Source: Lonicera japonica
Taxonomy: Eukaryota; Streptophyta; Magnoliopsida; Dipsacales; Caprifoliaceae
Assembly (NCBI GenBank): GCA_021464415.1
Contig: CM038466.1
Span: forward strand, 21,391,017-21,455,016
Direction: 5' to 3'
Length of the DNA stretch: 64,000 bases
The translations under genes were made by a program, and so were the position numbers. Of this stretch, positions 21,669 through 31,576 are shown one piece after another. Numbering within the stretch: position 1 is the stretch's first letter; every line of letters begins with the position of its first letter. The notes beneath the pieces were generated by a model that worked only from the letters and a program-made list of their open reading frames with translations, was not told where the DNA came from and did no database searches.

Positions 21669-22334
21669 CTCCCCCTCAAGCTAGTGAATATATATCATCC
21701 ATTCCCAGCTTGCTAATAATCTCTTGAAAAATAGCACAGTTGAGCCCTTTCGTGAGAACGTCTGCTAACTGACCTCCTGTGGGGACATATGGAGTACAAA
21801 TTAATTTGCTTTCCGGTTTTTCCTTAATAAAATGCTTATCTATCTCGATGTGTTTAGTTCGGTCGTGTTGCACAGGATTATCTGCAATACTGATGGCTGA
21901 CTTATTGTCGCAATAGAGTCTCATTGGCCCACTCCATTTAATCTTTAGATCTTTCGATACAATTCTCAACCATAACAATTCACAAACTCCTTGCGCCATT
22001 GCTCTAAACTCAGCTTCGGCACTTGATCAGGCTACAACGTTTTGTTTCTTGCTTCGCCACGTTATTAAATTACCTCCAAGAAAGGTACAATAACCCGAAG
22101 TAGACCTCCGATCTACAGTAGAACCTGCATAATCTGCATCAGTGTAGGCCTCAAGGATAAGTTCAGAGTTCCTCTTGAACATAATCCTTTTTCCAGGATT
22201 AGTTTTCAAGTAACGAAACACTCTATAGACAGCTTGAAGATGGATCTTCTTAGGGGCATGCATAAATTGACTGATGATGCTCACAGAGTATGCTATATCA
22301 AGCCGTGTATGAGCAAGATATATAAGTTTTCTGA
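21669..22334 (-). pseudogene. Ty1/copia RT end and RNase H (truncated, stop codon)
   Basis: The minus-strand frames at 22027-22334 and 21676-21999 give the C-terminal part of a copia polyprotein. It contains ARLDIAYSV-like RT end sequence, DADYAGS, RRSTSGYC and then RNase H with LYCDNKSAI and KHIEIDKHFI. A TGA interrupts the conserved VA-SSAEAE junction near 22026. At 22334 the element ends abruptly and is fused to another repeat. Integrase, protease and gag are absent. Confidence 0.85.
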
Positions 22335-22470
22335 CTATCACTTTTTGGCACAACCCCCCCCCCCCCAATCTTTTAAAATTGACACTAACCCCCTCTAATC
22401 TAACTGTTACTGATACCTAACCCCCCCCCCTCCCCCCAAGTTGACAAATTTGTTAGTTTTAATGAGTTAT
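22335..22470. repeat. Fragment of the C-run MITE family
   Basis: GACTATCACTTTTTGGCACAAC followed by C runs and CTCTAATCTAACTGTTACTG repeats the left part of the element at 22483-23451. It lacks the terminal GGGTAAAAAACACT. It is joined directly to the truncated copia element. Confidence 0.65.
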
Positions 22471-22482
22471 ATATTATTTATT

Positions 22483-23451
22483 GGGTAAAAAACACTAAGG
22501 TTGTGTTTGGTTAATGTTTTTAGACAAGTTTTCTAGATAAGTTTTTAAAAATTGGCGTTTGGTTGAATATTTTGAGTTAGAGTTTTTATGTTGAAAAGTG
22601 AATTTGGTTTTGTTTGACTTTTTTTCAACCAATGAAAAAAACGCATAAAAAATTTCAAAAAATAGTTACAATGGATCTTATTTTATAGATCTCGATGAGT
22701 ATGTTTCAAATATATATTTTTTATTATTTTTTGATTTTTGGATTTAAAGTTATGGCGTTTTAAAAAAAAATTAGAGAGAGAAAGTATAGTGAAATAAATT
22801 TTGGGAAGTGTGAAAGTAGAGTTGGTTTTAAGTTGAGTTTTTAAAATTTTGGGGAAAAAAAATAGTGAGCAACCAAACACAACCTAAACCCCCTCAAACT
22901 ATCACTTTTTGGCACCCCCACCCCATCCCAATCTTCTAAAAGTGATACTAAACCAACCCCCCCTAATCTAACTGTTATTGACACTTATACCCCCCCTAAA
23001 GTTGACAGATCTGTTAAAACACTAACAAAACGGTTGTCATGTGCCATCCATGTGAGTACCAATGGACAAAAACACACCAATCTATCCATTTAAACATAAA
23101 TTTTTTGAGTTACTCTCATTTATTTTATATAAAAAAAAAAAAACCGTTAATCCTCTCTCGTGTTCAACTACATAGTGGGTGTTTTATAAAATAGGTGAGA
23201 GTAATTCAGAAATTTATGTTTAAATGAATAGATTGGTGTATTTTTGTCCATTGGTGCCCAAACGGAAGGCACATGACAATCATCGTGTTGGTACGTGTTT
23301 TAACAGATCTATCAACTTTGGGAGAGATCTATCAACTTTAAGGGTTAAGTGTCAGTAACTATTAGATTAGGGAGGTTTAGTATCACTTTCAAAAAATGAA
23401 AGGGTTTAGAGCCAAAAATGATAGTTTGAATGGATTTAGTGTTTTTTACCC
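22483..23451. mobile_element. MITE with GGGTAAAAAACACTAA ends (Mutator-like?)
   Basis: The left end GGGTAAAAAACACTAA and right end TTAGTGTTTTTTACCC are inverted copies, and the similarity continues inward (TCAAACTATCA...TTTGGC). The flanks TTATTTATT and TTATTTAAA suggest an imperfect 7-9-bp duplication, so a Mutator-like origin is possible. The element is interrupted by a Tourist MITE at 22499-22884. It is non-coding. Matching flanking DNA at 21390 and 34000 shows the empty site. Confidence 0.65.
22499..22884. mobile_element. Tourist-like MITE nested in another MITE
   Basis: The ends GGTTGTGTTTGGTT and AACCAAACACAACC are perfectly inverted. TAA is duplicated on both sides (22496-22498 and 22885-22887). 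The inside is related, in opposite orientation, to 3508-3826. Confidence 0.88.
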
Positions 23452-24937
23452 TTATTTAAATAGATAGATACGTTATCGATGTCTTATACCTACTTAACTA
23501 AATAACACACTTGATGTTTATTGATTCTCTTTGGAAAATTATATATTTCACCTACTCCCAAGTTATTTCACAATAAACTCTCTGATGCACGAGTTACTTG
23601 CAATGCTAGTTATGTTTTTGTTAGCTTGAATGAATATGCTAGGGTGGAGGATGGTGAATTAAGAAATGATTTAAATTTACTAAAGTATATATATATAGAG
23701 AGAGAGCATTTCACATACGGACCGGTCCGTACGGACCGAGACCTTTAGCGACGGTTTTCCGTCACGAATACATTGGGGGTATGTTTTTAGCGACGGAAAA
23801 CCGTCGCTAAAGGTCCCGGTCCGTACGGACCGGTCCGCATGTGAAAATTTCCGTATATATATATACACCTGAGTACAATGTTTCAATTGAGAAGGCCTTC
23901 ATTCTATTTCTTATCACTCAATTAAGCTTTTGGGATATGATCACACACACCCCAAAAAAAGAATCCTTTTCTTTCATATAGATTAAATTAATCTAGCACT
24001 TGCACCATAGAAAAGCAAAACTGTATAGGACCCAAAAAAAAAAATCACAAAGTGACAAATGTACAGGTACGAACAGAGAAATTATATATGCATATACTCC
24101 ACTATAATTTGAAGATCTGAATATAAATAAGAATCTAATAAAGAGCGTACCGTGAAAAGTAGATTTGTTTATTCTCCCTTTTGATAGAATGAGATGTTGT
24201 AGTTTAAAGAAGTAGAAGAAATATATTGTATTTATTTTTGACGTACACAGGAGAAGGGCTCGAAAGTTTTCAGAAATCTGGTGGAGTTGGATTTGGAAAA
24301 AATAAACATCTCTCTAAAGATTTCATCAATGACGTGATAAAATTAAGTGTGAACATCAGAATAAAAAAAATAAGTTTAGCCTTAAATTTTGCACACGTGA
24401 TCAATCCACTGGAGAAGAAGGCAAAAAGGCAGTAATTTTTTTTTTTTTTTTTTTTGGACAGCAAAAGGCAGTAAATTAAATCAATAACATATTGTAACAG
24501 AACGTACAAATTTACTATTAGATTGTAATAGTAAAAGGATATGACAACTGATATATTTATATATATATATATTTGCAAATAGTCCGAAAAACTAATTTAA
24601 TATATATTTCTTTAAAAATATTATACCAAGCAGTATTATATTTCACATAAAATTGTTGGACAAATATAATTTTTTAACTAAAGTTACAAGACATGATTCA
24701 CTCTAGTATAATCCGTAAACTTAGTTTGCATAAGATCCGGCCCCATTAATATAATTCACATAAAGTTGTTAGAATAAATATAATTTTTTAAGGGATGTCT
24801 TATTTGCAAGTTGATTTATTATCAACTCACTTCAGTTTTTAAATTACCAGTAACAAAACACTGTCCTTTTAACCAAGCTCATCCTTATTTAACTTGAATT
24901 GTAATAACTTCCCAACTTCCCTTTGGCCTTCCGTAAG
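23452..24937. repeat. Low-copy repeat, copy B, left part
   Basis: Homologous to 10062-10747. It differs by a MITE at about 23707-23850 and about 650 extra bases (24110-24760), where I see only AT-rich DNA, a poly-T tract at 24438 and TA repeats. The short frames inside have no recognisable domain. Confidence 0.75.
23707..23850. mobile_element. Near-palindromic MITE with 60-bp arms
   Basis: TTCACATACGGACCGGTCCG opens an arm of about 60 bases, and the mirror copy ends near 23850. The loop is only about 23 bases. Each arm carries the smaller palindrome GGACCGGTCC and the motif TTTAGCGACGGTTTTCCGTC. The element lies in a TA repeat. Copy A shows the unoccupied site at about 10310, which proves insertion. 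The class is uncertain. Confidence 0.8.
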
Positions 24938-25533
24938 CGGGGCCGGCCTTGAAATTCAAGGGATTCTAAGCGAACTGTTCTTTTAGGACCCTTTTCCATA
25001 AGGTACCATTTAATTGTTAGAAAAGTTAAGTATGAAAATTATTCTCAATAATTAAAAGTATAAGATAAAAGAAAAATTAAATTACTTTTATGTATGCGTT
25101 TGGTTGACAACAAAATATAAATCATATTTGGGTAATTAAGCTTTATAGGATTTTTCACTTTAAACTTTGTTTTAAAAGTAATTTCTTTTTACAGAAAAAG
25201 ATTCTGCTAATAAATAAGCTGACATTTTTGTTTAGGTAATTGAACTTCATAAATATCTACTTTAACTTAGTTTTAAAAAGTAATTAAAGAATAAGTAACT
25301 TGGTCTTAAAGAAAAAGAAAATAAGTTATCTTTGAAAAAAAAAGCAGAAGAAAATAACCACTTACAGGAAGGTTCAAACCTCCAACTAACTGCAAAAGAA
25401 CTTATTAGTAGCCGGGCTAACAATCGCTAAAGAAAGACATCATTTTCAATAAAGTCTCAAACACTTGAGAATTTAATAGAAAATTGTATTAATGGGCCAA
25501 AATAAGAGGCCTTGCTATTCAAGGGGGCCTAGG

Positions 25534-26135
25534 TGTCACGGGTTGCCTCCCAACAGCACTCGTGACCGACTACGCTTCATCAACACCGTGCATGCGCCCG
25601 AGCGCAGCACGGCCCAACAGGAGATCCAGCACCAGCAAAACCAGGTCGTCAAGCGTCATCTAGTTTTAAACTTGTGTTTATGCTAGCTTTTTGGAGAAGT
25701 GTATTCTCACATGTAAATATTGTTTCCATGTAAATAGATCTAGGAATTTCCTTTGTAATTGTATTTTCATTTCCGTTGTAAACATGTTCTTATAACTTGT
25801 GTGAGCCAACGTGCACTGCTACCACTTTGGTATTTTCATTAAGTGGTTATATGTGGGGATAAGACTATCTGCCTCACACCCGAGCTGCCTACCAGTGCAC
25901 GTTGTCTAGCACTCTGTTTCAAGCTCTTACTTTCTTTCATACTGTAATAGCTTTCCATGTAATCAAGTTTAATGCGATGAAGTGATTTCAATTTATGCTC
26001 AAGCTCTTTTCAAATTACTGTTGTTGCGTGTTGTTTGTTGATTGTAAATAAAATTCGATTGAACTCGACCGGGCTATCGGTTAGCACGGTCGCTCACGCG
26101 GCCTCCTTTGTGCCATTAAAGGACGCCCCGTGACA
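25534..26135 (+). repeat. Chromovirus 5' LTR (602 bp)
   Basis: Begins TGTCACGGGTTGCC and ends GACGCCCCGTGACA, so the ends form a short inverted repeat (TGTCACGG/CCGTGACA). It is paired with 30925-31526 over the full length. Confidence 0.95.
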
Positions 26136-26137
26136 GT

Positions 26138-26149
26138 TGGTATCAAAGG
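26138..26149 (+). other. Chromovirus primer binding site (tRNA-iMet type)
   Basis: TGGTATCAAAGG starts two bases after the 5' LTR and matches the tRNA-iMet site TGGTATCAGAGC with one or two changes. Confidence 0.8.
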
Positions 26150-26204
26150 GATTGTTTCGATTGCTGCCTTGTGAAGCATAGTTTGTGTTACTTGCTGCGT
26201 TACG

Positions 26205-27300
26205 ATGGGAACTAATAGCCAGCGAATCGAAGCCCTCAAAAGGAATGTTGGCATACTGATGGAAAAGATGGGTGGAACACATTCTCTTGTCGATCGTGTG
26301 CAAAGTTTGGAGACACTCGCCCAAATTGTCCCACCCGGTGGTGCGTCGAGTAGCTCGTCCACACTTGTAAACCGTATACAAGATTTGGAGGAGGGCCTCC
26401 AAAACCTTCAGGGAATCCTACCGGGAGGAAACTTTGGGGAGATGAGAGATGAGATGAGAGATGAAATCATCCAGATCAACCAGAAATTGACTCTCGTGTC
26501 TATGGCGATTGTTAACTCACCAGTTGGGGGTGGGAAGCGAATGAAGATGAAAGTGCCCGAACCTAAGGTGTTCGCTGGTATTTGTGATACTAGGGAATTG
26601 GAGAACTTTATCTTTGATATGGAACAGTATTTTCGCGCCACCAAAGTTGATGTAGAGGAAACAAAGGTATTCACCGTGTCCATGTATTTGTCCGCGGATG
26701 CTAAGTTGTGGTGGAGAAATAAATACAATAGTATTTAAGCGGGTGATTGCGAGATTAGCACCTGGGAGGACCTGAAAAGGGAACTACGTGCTCGGTTCCT
26801 TCCGGAAAACACTTCACATAATGCTCGTCAGGAACTCTTGCAGACAAAGCACTCTGCAAGCATTAAGGAGTATGTGAACGCTTTCACCACAATTATGTTA
26901 GATATCCACGACATGAACGATGCCGACATGCTTTTTTTTTCATGATTGGATTGCAACCGTGGGCCAAGAATGAACTGAATCGAAGACAAGTTAAGACGTT
27001 ACCCCAAGCCATATCAGCAGCCGAATGTTTGCAACACTCCAAGAAATGGACAAGCGAAGAATGGGGGAGAGAAAAAGCAATCTTATCAAGCCAAACCTGA
27101 TGGGGGAGGCAACGCGCCTTCTAGATCTTTCAACCAGCAAAATACTTGCAGAAATGGAAGCAAGTTCACAGGAAACTCCCAAACCAGCAACAATGGGAAG
27201 AAGCCGTTCTCTCTCGGACCTTGTCATTTGTGCCACGGTGCCCATTTAATGGCCAATTGCCCAGACAAGCAACTCCTAAATGCTCTCGTTGCTAGGTGTG
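26205..27300 (+). pseudogene. Chromovirus gag with CCHC knuckle (broken)
   Basis: The frame begins with ATG at 26205 and includes a coiled-coil N-terminus and the retrotransposon gag core (FDMEQYFRATK; SADAKLWWRNKY). A TAA at 26736-26738 stops it. The sense continues after this stop to about 26930, where a run of T shifts the frame. A CCHC knuckle (CHLCHGAHLMANC) can be read at about 27228-27266 in another frame. Confidence 0.85.
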
Positions 27301-27407
27301 GTGGCATATTTCCTAGGGCACCATCCACTTCGGGGTAACCCAACAGGACTCAATCGAATGATCGTGTAGAGTCAGAAGAGAAAAGTGAGGAGTGTGAGGG
27401 AGCCTCA

Positions 27408-27992
27408 TTGGGCGCTTACCAAGGACAGTTCACACATTCTTACAACGCGGTGACGGTGGAAGAGGAACCCCAACAGAAAGAGAAAATGGAGTCCACCTCA
27501 AAAGGGGGGACAGATGTTGGGAAGAGCCTCCAAGGAAAGGGCCTAATGTATGTTGATATCAAGATAAATGGGAAACCAATTCGGGCCATGGTGGACATAG
27601 GCGCAACGCACAACTATTTGGCCAGTACTGAAGTGGAGTGGTTAGGCATCATCTTGGAGAAAGGAGTGGGTCGTGTAAAGGCCATTAACTCGTCTGCTCA
27701 ACCGGTTGCTGGAATGGCGAAGTTGGTGTTAGTGAAGGTGGGTCCTTATCAAAGGAGGGTCAACTTCTCGGTTGTGGTAATGGATGACTTCAAAGTTATC
27801 CTAGGATTGGAGTTCTTAAGAGAAACCAAGGCGAGCGTTATGCCCTGCACTAATAGCCTCATGATGCTCGGCAAGAATCCATATATCATCCCGGTGATGA
27901 CCCCATCTAGCAGTGAGAAGTTTCTCTCGGTGATCCAATTGAAGAAGGGCCTCAAGCATGATAACCCCACTTTCATGGCAGCACTAAAATGA
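27408..27992 (+). pseudogene. Chromovirus aspartic protease
   Basis: The frame holds a retropepsin-like domain with the active site AMVDIGATHNYL, where the family normally has DTGA. The second conserved block, VILGLEFL, is also present. TGA ends it at 27990-27992, before RT. The T-to-I change in the triad probably inactivates it. Confidence 0.85.
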
Positions 27993-28064
27993 GATGAAAT
28001 TCAGGAGACGTCAGGGCCTCTGCCAAAGTCTATTCGTCGGGTTTTAGCCGAGTTCGAAGATCTA

Positions 28065-29294
28065 ATGCCCGACAACCTTCCGAAGAAGTTGCCTCCCCGT
28101 AAAAAAGTGGACCACCAGATCGAATTAGTGCCGGGTGCTAAGCCTCCAATTCGCGCAGCTTATCAGATGTCCCAGCCTGAACTGGATGAACTTCAAAAAC
28201 AGCTAAAGGAATTATTGGATGCAGTTTTAGTGCAACCAGCCAAATCGCCATACGGGGCCCCAGTCCTCTTTTAGAAGAAATAAGACGGTTCCTTGAGAAT
28301 GTGTGTCGATTACCGAGCTCTCAACAAGGTAACCATCATGAATCACTATCCGATCCCTCTTATGGCCGATTGCTTTGACCAACTCAGCCGGACAAAAGTT
28401 TTCACGAAGCTCGATCTCAGATCCGGGTATTGGCAAGTTTGCATTGCGGCAGGGGATGAGGGGAAAACCACATGCGTCACCAGATATAGAGCTTATGAAT
28501 TTCTTGTTATGCCATTTGGGCTAACCAATGCTCCAGCCACCTTCAGCACCTTGATGAATCAGGTTCTTAGGGACTACTTGGATGACTTTGTCATGGTTTA
28601 TCTTGATAACATCGTTGTGTACAGCGAAAGCATGGAAGAGCACGAAGAGCACCTGAAAAAGGTATTTGAGAGACTTCGAAAGCATGGGTTGTATCTCAAG
28701 TTATCGAAGTGCTCTTTTGCGCAGAAACGTATCAAATTTCTTGGCCACATCATTGAACAAGGGAGAGTGCAAATGGATCCGGTTAAGGTCCAGGTTATCC
28801 AAGAATTGCAAGCACCCACTAATGTGTCGAAACTCCGTTCCTTTTTAGGACTGGCGAATTACTACAGGAAGTTCGTGAAAGGTTACTCCAGCATCGCAAC
28901 GCCCTTAACAGAACTGTTAAAGAAGTCGAAAGTTTGGGACTAGTCGATGGGGTGCCAAGCTGCCTTCAGTTCCTTGAAAAAGGCCATGTCGGAAGATCTT
29001 GTTCTTGCTCTGCCCAATGTAACCAAGCCATTTGAAGTGCACACGGATGCATCGGATGTAGCCTTAGGAGGGGTCCTAATGCAAGAAAGTCATCCGGTGG
29101 CTTACGAGAGTCGGAAGCTCAACGACACGAAGAGGAGGTACTCGGCCCATGAGAAAGAGCTACTCGCGGTTGTTCATTGTTTGAGATTATGGAGGCACTA
29201 TCTCCTCGGTTCTCGATTTCTAGTGAAGACGGATAATACAACAGTGAGCCATTTTCTCAGTCAACCGAAATTGAGCTCTAAACAAGCAAGGTGA
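28065..29294 (+). pseudogene. Chromovirus reverse transcriptase and RNase H (broken)
   Basis: RT is read from 28065 with a TAG at 28272-28274, then from 28293 to a TAG at 28941-28943, and RNase H continues from 28947. RT blocks VDYRALNKVT, KLDLRSGYWQV and MPFGLTNAPATF are clear. The catalytic YxDD box reads YLDN, so one catalytic aspartate is lost. RNase H shows VHTDASDVALGGVL, then YSAHEKELLAVV, and is broken by TGA at 29292. Confidence 0.92.
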
Positions 29295-30600
29295 CAAGAG
29301 TTACTAGCTGAATTCAACTTTTGGCTAGAGTACAAAGTAGGTTCGACCAACAAGGTAGCCGATGCTCTGAGCTGCAGAGTTGTGTTCAACCAACAGGCTA
29401 ATACGTTCTTCAATGCTATTCTTTGAATTGACAGTCAAGTTTCCACTGAAATTCGAAAAAACATTAAAGATGCTCTACCGCAAGACCCCATTTCTGCTCA
29501 GCTATTGAAGATGATTGAAAAGGGGAAGACGCGACAGTTCTAGTTAGATGACAGGTTCATTTTGATAAAAGAAAATCGCGTTTTCGTTCCTCGAGTAACG
29601 GAGTTGAGGCGTACTCTTATCCGAGAATGTCATGACACGTTATGGGCGAGACACCCTAGTCAAGAAAAGACGTTGGCCCTCCTCAAGCAAGGGTACTACT
29701 GGCCCCAAATGGAAGATGATGTGGAGAGCTATGTTAGAACTTGTCTAATTTGCCAATAAGACAAAATTGAGCGGAGACAGCCTGTAGGGTTATTGGAACC
29801 TCTACCCATCCCGGAACGACCTTGGGAGAGCATTTCACTCGATTTCATATCAGGTCTGCCCAAAGTGAGGGACTTGACAACTATCCTTGTGGTCGTTGAT
29901 CGTTTTTCGAAGTATGCCACTTTTATTGCAGTCCCAAAGAACACATCGGGGGAGGAGACTGCACAATTATTCTTCAAGTATGTGGTTAAGTTTTGGGGGA
30001 TTCCTCGAAGCATCGTTAGTGATAGGGACTCGCGATTCACGGGAAATTTTTGGAAGGAACTCTTCAAGGTTCTCGACTCCAAGTTGTGTATGAGCTCCAG
30101 TTACCACCCTCAATCCGATGGACAGACTGAAAGATATAACGCAATGCTTGAGGAATATCTACGCCATTTCGCTAGTGCAACACAACGAAATTGGGTCAAG
30201 TTATTGGACGTGGCTCAACTGTGCTTCAACGCCCAGAAAAACTCCGGGACAGGCAATAGTGCCTTCGAAATCGTTACGGGGCAACAACCCATCCTTCCTC
30301 ACACTGCCAACTCGATGCCAGTTTCAAATCTCCTAGAGCCCGAAATTTCTCAGAAGAGTGGAAGCAGAATATTGAGTTGGCTCGTTCGCACCTAGAGAAA
30401 GCTACCCATTGAATAAAGAAGTATGCAGATCAGAAAAGGCGACCGTTAGAGTTCCAAGTAAGAGATCTCGTAATGGTGAAACTCCTTCCACAAGATAGGA
30501 AGTTCTTGAGGGGTCGAGACCCACGCCTTCTGCAAAAATATGAGGGGCCGCTTAGGATTGTGAAGAAAATTGGGAAAGTGGCTTATCGGATTGAACCCCT
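29295..30600 (+). pseudogene. Chromovirus integrase (broken)
   Basis: The HHCC zinc-binding part (RECHDTLWARHPS ... CLICQ) lies at 29562-29757. The DDE core follows at 29793-30395, with LDFISGLP, VSDRDSRFTG and SYHPQSDGQTERYN giving the three acidic residues. Stops at 29757, 30393 and further on interrupt it. Confidence 0.92.
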
Positions 30601-30637
30601 TAGTTGACTAAAGGTTCACCCAGTATTTCATGTCAGC

Positions 30638-30889
30638 ATGTTGAAACCGTACTTTGCTGATACTACCGATCCATCTAGGGGAGTGTCTAGTCGTCCAGGG
30701 CTAAAGCAGAGAGCAGAAGGGAAGCAGTCAGTGGAAGCCATCCTGGCCGATCGAGTAGTGACAGCTTCTCACAAACAACACCAAGAGTTTCTTGTCAAAT
30801 GGGTAGGAAGAGACCCAGAAAAGAACACTTGGGAAAGAGCATCAGACCTATCGGCCTTCCAGGACCAGATCACAGCATACCTCAACCAG
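30638..30889 (+). pseudogene. Chromovirus chromodomain
   Basis: After the integrase tail (MLKPYF at 30638) a chromodomain lies at about 30731-30889 (VEAILADRVV ... EFLVKWVG ... NTWERASDL). Chromodomains can bind modified histones and direct integration into heterochromatin; the domain defines the chromovirus group. The reading frame runs on into the 3' LTR. Confidence 0.9.
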
Positions 30890-30912
30890 TCGACGAGGGC
30901 GTCAACAACTCT

Positions 30913-30924
30913 GGTGGGGGAGGA
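30913..30924 (+). other. Chromovirus polypurine tract
   Basis: GGTGGGGGAGGA lies directly before the 3' LTR and would prime plus-strand DNA synthesis. Confidence 0.85.
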
Positions 30925-31526
30925 TGTCATGGGTTGCCTCCCAACATCACTCGTGACTGACTACGCTTCATCAACACCGTGCATGTGCCCGAGCGCAGCA
31001 CGGCCCAACAGGAGATCCAGCACCAGCACAACCAGGTCATCAAGAGTCATCTAGTTTTAGACTTGTGCCTAGGCTAACTTTTTGGAGAAGTGTATTCTCA
31101 TATGTAAATATTGTTTCCATGTAAATAGATCTAGGAATTTCCTTTGTAATTGTATTTTCATTCCCGTTGTAAAAATGTTCTTATAACTTGTGTGAGCCAA
31201 CGTGCACTGCTACCACTTTGGTATTTTCATTAAGTGGTTTTATGTGGGGATAAAACTATCTGTCTCACACCCGAGTTGCCTACCAGTGCACGTTGTCTAG
31301 CACTCTGTTTCAAGCTCTTACTTTCTTTCATACTGTAATAGCTTTCCATGTAATCAAGTTTAATGCAATAAAGTGATTTCAATTTATGCTCAAGCTCTTT
31401 TCAAATTACTGTTGTTGCGTGTTGTTTGTTGATTGTAAATAAAATTCGATTGAACTCGACCGGGCTATCGGTTAGCACGGTCACTCACATGGCCTCCTTT
31501 GTGCCATCAAAGGACGCCCCGTGACA
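30925..31526 (+). repeat. Chromovirus 3' LTR (602 bp)
   Basis: Same length as the 5' LTR. It begins TGTCATGGGTTGCC, showing a C-to-T change in the terminal inverted repeat. CTAGG follows at 31527-31531. Confidence 0.95.
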
Positions 31527-31576
31527 CTAGGCCACCGCTTGGGTTGCGTAGGCCTAAGGCCGGCCTTGTCCGTAAG

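Larger units (their letters stand above)
25534..31526 (+). mobile_element. Chromovirus (Ty3/gypsy with chromodomain), complete but dead
   Basis: Two 602-bp LTRs flank the element, with a 5-bp duplication CTAGG on both sides. The order is LTR, primer site, gag, protease, RT, RNase H, integrase, chromodomain, polypurine tract, LTR. The LTRs differ at about 25 of 602 positions by my count, mostly C/T and G/A changes. Many stops and shifts break the polyprotein. It lies inside the small hAT-like element. Confidence 0.95.
24938..31568. mobile_element. Small hAT-like element (copy B), split by a chromovirus
   Basis: The ends CGGGGCCGGCCTTGA and CTAAGGCCGGCCTTG are inverted apart from a few bases. 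An 8-bp duplication TCCGTAAG flanks the whole (24930-24937 and 31569-31576). Without the retrotransposon the element is about 633 bp, against about 616 bp in copy A. It has no coding capacity. Confidence 0.8.
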
